Shown here: piece by piece, positions 11,357 through 23,354 of the stretch | Layout of the letters: every line of letters starts with the position of its first letter | Numbering within the stretch: the first letter of the stretch is position 1 | Assembly (NCBI GenBank): GCA_003117195.1 | Contig: BDSI01000022.1 | Location: forward strand, 743,752 to 807,751 | Length of the DNA stretch: 64,000 nt | DNA from: Eudorina sp. 2006-703-Eu-15 | Lineage: Eukaryota > Chlorophyta > Chlorophyceae > Chlamydomonadales > Volvocaceae | Direction of reading: 5' to 3' | Position numbers and translations under genes: made by a program | The notes under the pieces: model-generated | Databases searched by the model: none | What the model saw: only the letters and a program-made list of their open reading frames with translations | Told to the model about the DNA's origin: nothing

Positions 11357-14300
11357 ATGAAGCACAGCTCAACCCCAGGAAGGCCTAAGATCCCAGCCCT
11401 GGTCTCATTTGTGCTGGGCGAGTCCCACGCGGCTGCCGGGAAGTTGCCTGATCCGCCCTCGGACCTGGCCGCGCGCGCCCCACGCCAGCCCGTTCCGACG
11501 CAGCCTACCAACATCCCACCCGCCCCACCCCGCACCGCACCGCGCCCCTCACCGCAGAGCGGTGAACCTTGCACCCCAGCCGACCCCACCATGGAAGTCT
11601 CCGCCAAGTCTCCGGCGGCGTCAGGCCCCGCCGACATGGCGTTGGACGATGCAGCGGCCAGCCAGCGGCCGCAGCCGTCCGATCAGGACATGGGTGAGGC
11701 CTCCGACTCGGACTGGGACAACGTGGCATCGGGCAGCGAGGATTTCGACCACGGAGGCGACGACGACGATGGCGACAGCAATGACGACGGAGACCAGCAG
11801 TTCGGCGACGACGACAGCGCCGACGACGACGAGGATGACGAGGAGGAGCGCGACCTCATCATTTTGTGCAGCACGAACCTCGGCAGGCAGGTACCAACCA
11901 GGCCGCAGGACAAGGATGTGCGTCTGTCCCTCCGCGCGGTTTTTGTTTCACACTGGTGGTTCAGGGTCGCGGGTTAGGCAGGGGTTACCCCTCTGGGTGC
12001 GGACCCGCGATAGTCGTCCGGCCGCCTACCCACTGCGAGACGCCGTGGCGGCTCTCACCGCCATCAAGGAGGGCTCCAAGTCGCGCCACCGCTAGTAGTG
12101 CTGCGCGCGACCCCCGCGCCGCCCCCGGGCCCCCCGGCAAACACACTCATGGCGGGGTTCTTGCTCAACACATGACGCGCTTGCTTGTTTCGCCGCCTCA
12201 CTGGTAAGTCTCTTGTAGGTCACCTGGTAGGGGGCCATGGGCCTGGATGGCCCGGGCGGGTTTCGCGCTAAATACGCATGCATACACGCACACGCACACA
12301 TGCAGGTGGGAGCGATACGAGGCGGCGGTGGAGGCGGCAGCCGAGGCGGAGGCGGGCAAGCAGACCCTCTCATCGACCCAGGGTGAGAGGGCGCGGGGGG
12401 TGGGAGGGGAGAGGGGGGTGGGGGGAGGGCGGCGGCTGGTGGTGGTGGTCAGACCCGCAAGGGGGCCCTCGGGGGCATGTGCGGCGGCGGCTGTTGCGCA
12501 TGGTCCCCCTTGGGCTGCCACATCCACTTTGGGATTCACATCTGTACATTCCGTATGACTTCCGCATCCTCATCCACATCCACATCCACATCCGCACAGG
12601 GGAAGACTTGAGCCCCCAACATCGCCGAGCCGCCCCCGACCCCCTCCCTGCCGGACCCCGCCTCACCCGACCGCACCCGGCCTCACCCGGCCCCGCCCGA
12701 CTGGGCCCGACCCCACCTGTCCCGACCCCACCTGTCCCGACCCGGCCCCACCTGTCCCGACCCGGCGCCATCCCTACCGGACCCGACCCACCCCGGCCCG
12801 ACCGCGCTCCCCCTTCAGGTCTGGCCGCCAAGCGCCAGATCTTCAACCCTCGCGAGGCGTTTGTGATGCTGTCCCGCGAGCTGCTGGACTTCCTTCGCGG
12901 CCGCCACCTGGACTGCTCCGTGGAGACGGGCGGGGACGACCTGTACCACTGGATTGTGGATCTGGGCTCATTCGCGGAGGACAGCGCGCTGGCCAAGGTG
13001 GGCGTGGTGGCGGGGATGCGTGTGGGGTGCGCGCTGGGGGGGGGGACGAGGATGGGGGTTGGGTTTTGGGGGGGGGGCGTTGGGGTGGGGGTTGTGACTG
13101 TGAGGTGGCGGGGTGAGGATGATGTGCAAAGGGAGGGCGCTGGTAAGGGTGGCGGATATGCAGCGGGTACCGCCGTGAGCCCCGCAGGCAGGACCGGTGG
13201 TGAGGCAGGACCAGTGGTATGGAGGTGTAGGGAGGCGGGGATGCTTGATCTGATCTCGCACACGAGCGACCGGACAGATGAAAAGGTGTGTCAGGCTCGG
13301 GCCGCTGGCAGACCACACTTGTGGGGAGTTGGGCGGCGGGCCAGGGTTGCGAACCACCCGGTCCCACGGGTCGCTGTGACCCGTGGGTCCGGCCACGCAG
13401 GGTGGCGGGCGGGCAGGTGTTGCCTCTAATCCTCCCGCCGCGGGCGGCTCTCGTACCGTCTCACACGTCACCTGGGTCACAGCCCTCTGGGTGCGACGGT
13501 CAGCCTCCACCGCTTCCACCGCCTCCACCGCCTCCACCGCCTCCACGGCTTCCTCCGCCTCCACTGGGACCCGTGGCGATTAGGGTCCGGACCTCCCAAG
13601 CGACCAACTGAGCGTCCCTAGCTCCGTGCCACCTCCATGGCCCTTCGGCTATGGGTGACGCCCTGTTGGTATTTCCCCGGTGCTTGTTCGGCAGAGAACC
13701 CCCGCGCCCCCCCGGTGTGTGTTTCAGGACCTGCGGGAGGTATCGCGGCGGTACTTCTACTCGACGGTGCGGCTGCGGCTGCGCTTCATGCGCGGTCTGC
13801 ACCCCTTCTTCCCGCCGTCGGTGGAGGTGGTGTGGCCGCACCTGGCGGGCCCCATGCAGGGCGCCGTGGCGTCGCACCCCATGCTGCAGCTGGAGAACTG
13901 GGACCCCTGGCGCCCGGCCATGGAGACCGTGGGGCAGATCAAGGCCTTCCTGGAGGTAGGGGAGGGGAAGGGAGGGGAGGGGAGGGGAGGACCCGCTTTA
14001 GCAGAGTGCAGACGGCATCGGATGGGACCGACCTCTGCTCCGGCCGTCAGCTCTGTTCGATGTGTCTACCCAGAATCCTGTACTACTGTATCCCCCTCGC
14101 CCCCGGCTGGCGCTGCAGGCTCACGCGCGGGTGGACCTGGACAATCCCGCCAATGACATCCGTCGCCACCGCCAGTCCACGTACGCGCCCCTGGAGCGCG
14201 GCCTGGCCCGGCTGGAGGCGCTGAGCGGGGTGCCGCCCGCCTGCCTGCAGCGGCCGGAGGCTGCCAGGCTGTACGCGTGAGTGGGTGCTGGGTGCTGTGC

Positions 14301-17300
14301 TGTCTGGAGGCATGTATTGAGCCCGTAGGGAAGTGCGCCCGATCCAACCCTGACACGATTGATGTACTACCGTACTGACTATGGACCTGCGTGGACATCA
14401 CTCGAAATGACAGAGTGGCCATGGCCCTCTGTATTTTTGTTCGCGGCGTTGAGGGTTGGGGGTACCTTGCCCTGGTATACACACCGCTGATCCCTTTTGG
14501 GGTCTGAATTCCAGGCCACGGCGGAACCGTCCAACCTAAATTAACTTCAAACTAGTGATATGTCATTCACATAAATTTGCTTTGCTACGTCGAGACTTTA
14601 TATTATATAAAACGCATTTGTTATTTTCCAGCCAGCCTGGATCGAACAGGCGACCTAAGGATTGTCTGTTACCATTACAGTCCTTCGCTCTTCCAGCTGA
14701 GCTATGGCTGGGATGTGTGATTGGAAATTTTGGCTCCTCATATATCGATGTTAGGAGGTGTGCACGTCTCCCGGCCCTCGGTCGCACGTTCGAGTGAACC
14801 TGCACGGTCAACGCTTCCCCCGGATGCCCCAGCTGAGGAATTTCCCGCCAACAAACCCCAACCCCAGCGCGCGCGACTCGTACGACAAGGACGCGGCGCG
14901 GCTGCAGGCGCTGGCGGAGGGGGGCAAGAAGCGCAGCCGCACGGAACCGGCGGCGGCCAAGCGCGGGCGGGAGGTCGTGTGGGCGCGCGGCACAGGGTAC
15001 GGCAGCGGCCAGGAGAAGAGCGGTGGGTAGCGGGCGCCGGCGCCCATATCATGAGGGATGGGTATTCTGCTCGGGGAGGAAGAAGAGGTCGGTAGCAGGG
15101 GCAGCAGCAGGCGCCGCAGGAATGACCCAAAACATCTTCAGACGAGCAGCTGCAGCCGCAGCTGCAGCAAAGACTCCAGGACGCCAAGATGCAGGAGGGG
15201 CAGCAGACCCACGGGTCACCAGTTCAGACCCACGGGTCACCAGTTCAGACCCACGGGTCACCAGTCCAGACCCACGGGTCACCAGTTCAGACCCACGGGT
15301 CACCACCCGATATGGGGATGGCCCAGAGGAGAACGAGGAGGAACTCCTCGGGTTGGCCGGGTGGAAGCTGTCAACGAGATCGACCGGTCCATCCGGAGCT
15401 CCTGCTCACCTGAACCCCCCACAGCTCTCCATCCTGCTCCATGGGCTCCTCCTTGGGAGACCGGCCAACCGACGGGGGCCCAAAGGGTACATCTTGGAGA
15501 CGTACGTACGGCTGCGGGGAGGTCGGTCCGCTCTTGAAGGCCGGACCGGCCCATGGGGCTGTCAAGGCTTACGGGGAATGAACGGACAGCGGCGCTGTTG
15601 CAATGTACCTCGCAGATGGCCCCTGGGATCCGCCGTAACTGCAATTATAAACGCCAGCGCGCCTCCACCTACACGACTATAGGGGCGAAGCAGACGGGCC
15701 GGACGCCTACTTGCACGGTCATGCGACGTAATGGGGGTGGGCCCTGTGCCGTGTTGGGTTTATTGGGTTGGAAGGGGAGGACTGAGCTGTGCGGCAGGCA
15801 GCCAGTGGCATCTATGCGTTGAAAGCAGGCAGCGTGTTAGCGTCTTGATTTAAAACAGTATACGTGCGGCAAAGCGTGCTTGAGATATTGGACCAACCCT
15901 AACTTACGTATACCGACTACATGTTTCGGAGGAATGCTCCGGATTTGCACGAGCATTCACGTGTGTGTGTACGTATGTGGCTCCGTCAGGGGAGCTATGG
16001 GACGCAAAGGCCACGGAGGCGGCCCAGCGGGCACGTGACGCGGAAATCCAGGCGCTGCTGGACGAGATGTCGTGCAACCTCGTACGGGAGCTGGGGCCGC
16101 GGGCGCCGCTGGCGCAGGAAGCGGAGGAAGCCGTCCAGCAGCAGAAGGAAGAGGAGCAGCAGCAGCAGCAGGGCCCACCGGTAGAGGCAGAAGAGAAGGG
16201 CTCGAGGAGCGCTGGCACAGCCACGGAGGCGCCAGGGGCGGCAGAGGCGGCGCCATCCGGTAAAGTCGGCTCCGCGGACGCGGCGGCGGCGGGCGGGCCC
16301 TCGGCGATGGAGGGCGTGGAGATGCCTTCAGTCACGTCCACTGCTGGAGCAGAAACATCAGCGACAGCAGCTGACGCAGCTGCTGACGCTGCTACTGCTA
16401 CTGCTGCTGCTGCTGCTGCTGTCCGGGGCGGCGGCGACGACGCTGCGGCCGCAGGAAAGGACGGGGCCGGCGGTGACGCGGCAGCCGACGCGGCAACCGA
16501 CGCGGCAACTGACGCGGCAGCCGACGCGGCAGCCGACGCGGCCGCGACTGCTGCCGGGTCCTCGGACATGGCCCCGGATGAGGAGCCGCTGCTGGGGCCT
16601 GACACGTGCGCGGCGGTGCTGAGGGACTCGTGTCTGCTGCCGTTTGCGGTGCGGGAGCTGCAGGGAGCGACCTTCTCTGACATGGGTGCCAGGTAGGGAG
16701 GGAGGGTAGGGAGGGTAAGGTAGGGAGGGGAGGGAGGGAGGGGGGTAAGGGAGGGAGGGGAGGGAGGGAGGGGGTAAACATGGGGAATCGGCACCAAATG
16801 AGCACAATTCACGGCACAGCACACCGTTCGGCGCAAGCGCGCAACACACAACCCCGCGACACTCCCCTGCGCCCCACGAACTCCACCATCATCTAAACCC
16901 TTCCCTGGAGGCCATGGAATCGTATGTGTTAGACCAGCCGGGATTCTTGCAACAATAGCCAGCGCAGTTTCTAGACTACTCGTGTTCCAATTCCCTGCGC
17001 CCAATTCTGTACCTTATCCATCCACTCCTGTCGCCTATACGCCGCCAGCGGCCATCCAACCTTTGGATTTAGCTTTTTCCGAGTTTTGCATGAGACAACC
17101 TGCATGTCTCCGATTGGTCTTCCTTCGTTTCGACACCACCGACGCCTACACCGTCGCTCTGGCAGCAGCGCAGTTTGAAATTGTCTACCAATTTCATGCA
17201 CCCCCGCCCCCACTCGCCCCGTCCCGCACCTCCCCTGGGGCCCCCCTCCTCCAGGCACAAGTACTACACGGCCCTGCTGGCGCTGCTGCGGGAGCTCTGT

Positions 17301-20300
17301 CGGCCGCACACCCGGGACCTGCTGTGGATGGAGGCGGAGAGGCGGCCCGACCCCGGGCAGGGCCAGGGGCAGGGGCAGGGGCAGGGCGGCTCGGAGGGCA
17401 GCGGCCCGAGCCGCACCGTGGCTGGGGTGCTGACCACGGGGCTGAGGTCGGCCGCTCGGATGTACCTGAATGTGAGTGACGGGGGGCTGTCCCATGGGTC
17501 GGGGGCCGGGGAATGGCAGTGGCAGTGAATTGGTAGTCAGGGCCGGTTCGGCCGCGGTGGGTCATGTTGGTGGTGATGGTGGTGGTGGTGGTGCTTCCGG
17601 CATGCACGCGCCCTCCAGCCAAGCGCGGGGGTTGGGGAGGCCCCCGTTCATTGGACAGGGTCGGGCCCACTGGCGGAGGGGTGACTCGCGGCCCCGCGCT
17701 CCCAACCACTGGTATCCCCTCCCTCCGCACTCTGAAGCGCCCCGAGTCCGGCATCCGCTGCTGCTGCTGCTGCTGCTGCTCACCCCGTGGCGAGCACGCC
17801 TTGGGGCGGGAAGGTGCTGGGTGGTGACCGCCGCGCCGCACACCTTGTGATCCGGATCCAAACTTGATCCACTTGGGACCCATCCTGATGTGGATCCACC
17901 GTTATCAGGCAGGACACATCATGCCCAGGGCCCACCTGGATCCCATGTGATCCGGATCGCATCCGGATCCTGTGAGCAGGCACGGAAACAGCAGTCGCCG
18001 GCAGTGCTGGCAGAGAGTTCCTGGCGGGGGGTGGCCCTCAGGGCCCAACTGAATGAGAATTGTCTTCCCCACCGCGCTGTCCCAGCTACCGCAAGTGGGG
18101 CTGTGTGAAGCTGTTCCGCGTGCAGTCCGGCACTCAGCGGCAGACCAGGCGTTCGTTCGCCCCACCCGCTCCCTCCCTCCCACCCCATTCCTCCATCAAT
18201 CATGTCTTTGACCACTTTCCTTGATCCCTCCCTCGCCCCCTGTCGCACCGCGCCCGCTCCCTCTCTCCCCCCGGGGTGGGTGAGGGCGATCTCACAGGTG
18301 CTGGGGCCGGCGGCGGCCAAGACCGAGAGTGCGGCCGCCGCGGCACCATCCACGTCCACAGCGATGTCGTACTTGGCCACAAGGCCGCCGGACAAACGTG
18401 AGGGCAAAGCACGGGCGGGGCCGTTGGGTGATGGGGCCTCGGTGGCCGGGTGCTGGGGCCTCGGCGGCCGGCGAAGCGCCGCGGGACAGGGAAGTCTGTA
18501 GCGGAGAAACTCTTCAGCCCCACCCAGGCGCTTGGTGTACAGGGCTTTGGTACGCCCGCCCGGTTCGTTTCTGGGTTTGGTTTTCCTTTTCATTTTAGCC
18601 CCCAACGGTGTTTGTTGTGCTAAACAGCGGAAGAGTAGACGTTGAGACACATGCTGGGTGCGTGGGCGGGCGGGCGGGCGGGCGGCGTGGAGGTGGTACC
18701 GGTAGGTGGTTGGGCAGGGGGTGTTGAAACGAAAACCAGCCAGACACCGTCATGGCAGGGCAGGGCAGGGCAGGGGGTGTGCGGCAGACCAGGGTTTGGG
18801 CGCCGACGGACCCGGACCCGGACCCGAGCCCGTCAGTCGGTCGGTCGGGGTTGCTGGATGCTTTTTGACTGATGGACGCGAGCCCTGTGCTGGCAACTGG
18901 CACTGCATCTGGCAACTGGCACTGCATCTGGCAACTGGCACTGCATCTGGCAACTGGCACTGCATCTGGCAACTGGCACTGCATCTGGCAACTGGCACTG
19001 CATCTGGCAACTGGCACTGCATCTGGCAACTGGCACTGCATCTGGCAACTGGCACTGCATCTGGCAACTGGCACTGCATCTGGCAACTGGCACTGCATCT
19101 GGCAACTGGCACTGCATCTGGCAACTGGCACTGCATCTGGCAACTGGCACTGCATCTGGCAACTGGCACTGCATCTGGCAACTGGCACTGCATCTGGCAA
19201 CTGGCACTGCATCTGGCAACTGGCACTGCATCTGGCAACTGGCACTGCATCTGGCAACTGGCACTGCATCTGGCAACTGGCACTGCATCTGGCAACTGGC
19301 ACTGCATCTGGCAACTGGCACTGCATCTGGCAACTGGCACTGCATCTGGCAACTGGCACTGCATCTGGCAACTGGCACTGCATCTGGCAACTGGCACTGC
19401 ATCTGGCAACTGGCACTGCATCTGGCAACTGGCACTGCATCTGGCAACTGGCACTGCATCTGGCAACTGGCACTGCATCTGGCAACTGGCACTGCATCTG
19501 GCAACTGGCACTGCATCTGGCAACTGGCACTGCATCTGGCAACTGGCACGGGCATTCGGCCTCCGTTCTTTCGACCCATGTCCGCCATTGCCCTGCACTC
19601 CTCGTCCGCCGCCGCCGTCATCGCAGTCGCCATCGCCGCAGAGAACGCGGCGCGTGAGGCGGAGGCGACGCAGCGCATGGCCAAGATCATCATGCAGATT
19701 GCGACCTACGTCGATGAGAACGCGCCGGGGGCTCAACCGGCGCCGGTGGCGTCGGCGGGAGGGACTGGGAGGGAGTCGGCAGAGCAGGCGCACCTCAGCC
19801 CGGGCGCCGCGGCGGCGGGAGGCGCACCCCCGGCATCGTCGGCCGCGGCTGCGGGTGCGGCGGCGGTGGCCGCGGACGCGCAGCGGGCCGCCAGCGGCGC
19901 GCAGGCGAGCACGAGCGGCAGCGGGCCAGTTACTGGCGGCGCCGGCAGCCTCAGTTCGTACATCGCGACGATGAAGCCGCTGCTGGTGCGTGCGTGCGTG
20001 TGTGCGGGGGGGCCCGGGGGGGGGAGGGGGGAGTGCGCTGCAGCCTCTCGCCTGTGGGGAGTGGGGCGCGGCGACCCCCGGAAGGTGGCATGCAAGGCCG
20101 CGTCCCTCCGCATCCACTCGCGGGCCCCGGGCGCTGCCCTGGTCCTGGTCCTGGTCCTGGTCCTGGCCCTGGTCCTGGCCCGGCTGCCGGCGGGTCGCTG
20201 CGTGCGGGCCGTGTCCTTCCCCCGGGGGTAAGGCGGGTCCCTGGGGTCCTGGGTTGTGGGGCCTGTGCCCGCTGTGGCCCCCGCTTGAGGATGGGGCCAC

Positions 20301-23086
20301 CCCGCTGTGGGGGGACGCCGCAGCCGCAACGGCAGCGCGCTTGGCCCTGCGCGCAAACACGTCGCTCGGCCCCCGCCCGGCGGAGACAGAGGGCCTCCCT
20401 CGCCCACTTGCCGGCCTGCTGCCGCCCGACTGTCCTCGGCTGCTGCGCCGTCCCTGCTGCACTCAACTCCGTTCCCACGTCGCCCTCGCCCTGCCGCATA
20501 CATGTATATTCATTATGTATTCATGTATTATGTATTCATGTATTATGTATTCATGTTATATACTGTATGTTATGTATTCATGTTATGTATTGTGTGTTAT
20601 GTACCAACGTGTGTCTGTCTGTCTGTGTGTGTGTGTGTGGCTTTGCGCAGGTGGACGCAGTCCCGGGTCTGGGCCGGTCGCACCATTACGCGAGCAACAT
20701 GCGGTCAGACCAGCAGGCGCCCAGGACCCGGGCGGTGCGGCTGGCCAAGGAGGTGCGGGGGAGGGGGAGGGGGCGGTGCGGCTGGCCAAGGAGGTGCGGG
20801 GGAGGGGGAGGGGGCGGTGCGGCTGGCCAAGGAGGTGCGGGGGAGGGGAAGGGGGTGGTGCGGCTGGCCAAGGAGGTGCGGGGGCGGGGGAGGGGGCGGT
20901 GCGGCTGGCCAAGGAGGTGCGGGGGAGGGGGAGGGGGCGGTGCGGCTGGCCAAGGAGGTGCGGGGGAAGGGGGCAAGGGGGGAGGGGGGACGGGGGAGAG
21001 GCGGCCATTTTCACTTGCACACACGTAAAGACGTTACGGTACTCCGAATCGTACGACACCGAATACACAGCAGCGGAGCTGAATCCCCCCATGGATATGT
21101 CGCCGGCGTCGCCCGACCTGGTCCCCAATGGTCTCGACTGTTGGTGGGGTCTGTTGTCGACAGTTCCCTAGGGACCCAAAACCAAAACCCAAGCTGCGCC
21201 AACAGCACCGATGGGTACGGCAGCAGCCAGCGAGTTGGGGCGTGCCCCTTTGGGGGATTGGGTTGGGTTTCTTCGAGCACTACATGCGTGGCGGCCCCCC
21301 GGCCCCCGCCCAACGCCCAACGCCCAATGCGCGTTTGTGGGCCGCCAGGTGGCGTCCCTGGAGTCGCTGCTGCCCCTCTCCGAGTCGTCCAGCGTGTTCG
21401 TACGAGTGGACGAGACCGCCGTACAGCTGTGGAAGGCGATCATCGTGGGCCCCGAGGACACGCCGTACAGCGGCGGCTGTTTTGTGTTCGACCTGTACTT
21501 CCCGCCGCAGTACCCCAACTCGCCGCCGCAGGTACGGCACCGCGTGTGTGTTCACCGATATGTACCGATTGTGTGTGTTTAGCGAGAAATCCGTGTGTGT
21601 ATATGGTTATGTGTGTATGTGTGCATGCGTGTGTGCGTGTGACCGGCGTCTTCACCAAGGCAATCACCATTGGCCAATGGGCGCTCGCTGGGAGGGCGGT
21701 AGGGGGAAGGCGATGCGCGATCGCGAGACGGGTCTGCAGCACCACACGGCTGCGGTTGATAACGTCCTCCGACATGTCCTGCCCCCGGCCCCCGCGCGCC
21801 CCGTTCCTCGTGTTTAGCTCCCCCACCCCCGTCGCCGCCACCTGGCCTCTCCACCCCAACCTCAAACCCCACCCCCTCCCCCGCCCCCTCCTCCGCCCCC
21901 TCCCCCCCCTCCGCCCCGCCCCCTCCAGGTGCACCTGATGACAACGGGCGGCGGGCGGGTGCGCTTCAACCCCAACCTGTACGCGGAGGGCAAGGTGTGT
22001 CTGTCCCTGCTGGGTACCTGGTCCGGCGACCGAGGCGAGAACTGGAACCCGGACGTGTCCACGGCGGTGCAGGTGGGCGCGGGGCCGGGTGGGCGGGACT
22101 GACCCGAGGAGGGAGGGGTGGTGGCGCGCGGTTGCGCTGTCTCTGTCAGTGACATTCGAGGGGTGGGTCCCGCGAAGAGTCTCTGTTCGAACAGCCCAAG
22201 GGGGTCGGGGTGGGCGGTCCGGGGAGGGCGGCTGGCGAGTCAGCTGTTCCCTCGCTGACAATCCATGAAGGGAGGGACGGTGGGTCAGAGGAAAACATCT
22301 GCGCTGCTGCTGCTGCTGCCGGAGAGCATAAGGGACGGTGGGGGAATCCCGACGCAGTGCCGTCGCGGAGAGCTTGCGATTGCGGCGCAGAGACCTGGCG
22401 CAGAGCCGGCGAAGAGACCTTAGGACTGCCGTAAAGAAGGGGGAACCCCGAACCTCTAGTGCTGGCGACACGGGTCGATGTTGAGGTGCTCCGGAACCCA
22501 GGGGGCGGGGACGGCGGGCCGACAGGGGTTTGGGAGGGCGGATGCGGGTTGGTGGGGATTGGGGAGGCGGTGGAGGCGGAGAAGCTTGGGGGAGGGAGGG
22601 AGGGAGGGACCCTAGTTCGCGAACCCCGGGCTGGCACCGCGCCACCGCCGGTGACCGGTGAAATGTCATCCGTGGCGGGTGGGGTCGTGACGTGGGGCCG
22701 CCGTACGGTCATTGGTCGTACCCGCCCTCCCGCAGGTCCTCATCTCCATCCAGTCGCTCATCATGGTTCCGGAGCCCTACTTCAACGAGCCCAGCTACGA
22801 GCAGCAGACGGGCGAGCGGGGCAAGACCGCATCCACGGAGTACAACAAGGTGGGGGGTGACGAGGGTGGGGTGACGAGGGTGGGGGGACGAGGGTGGGGG
22901 GTGACGAGGGTGGGGTGACGAGGGTGGGGGACGAGGGTGGGGGGTGACGAGGGTGGGGTGACGAGGGTGGGGTGACGAGGGTGGGGGGGACGAGGGTGGG
23001 GGGACGAGGGTGGGGTGACGAGGGTGGGGGGGGGATGTGGGGTGTGTGTGTGTGTGTGTGTGTTAGCAAGGAGAAAAGCTGAGCCG

Positions 23087-23120
<34 letters not shown>

Positions 23121-23313
23121 GCAAGGAGAAAAGCTGAGCCGGCGTGTGTGTGTGTGTTATTTAAGCAGGCAGAACAGGAGTGCCTTACATGCGAGGGGCC
23201 GAGTGGCGCCCAATAGTTTGCCCGTATGCGCATATAATATACCCATTGCCCGACCCGTATAATAAACAAAGGCTGCGGTGTCGGAAGAACGCTGTCGATT
23301 TGGCGCGCTGTTA

Positions 23314-23354
<41 letters not shown>

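Noticed and set aside
15189..15413. DPRVTSS-repeat protein as a separate gene
   Set aside because: It lies wholly in an intron whose flanking exons join in perfect phase; kept as a repeat.
18595..20462. Very long open frames on both strands (260-570 residues) around the 19-bp array
   Set aside because: They arise from a repeat unit lacking stops in every frame; the repeated peptides follow the DNA period and have no domain.
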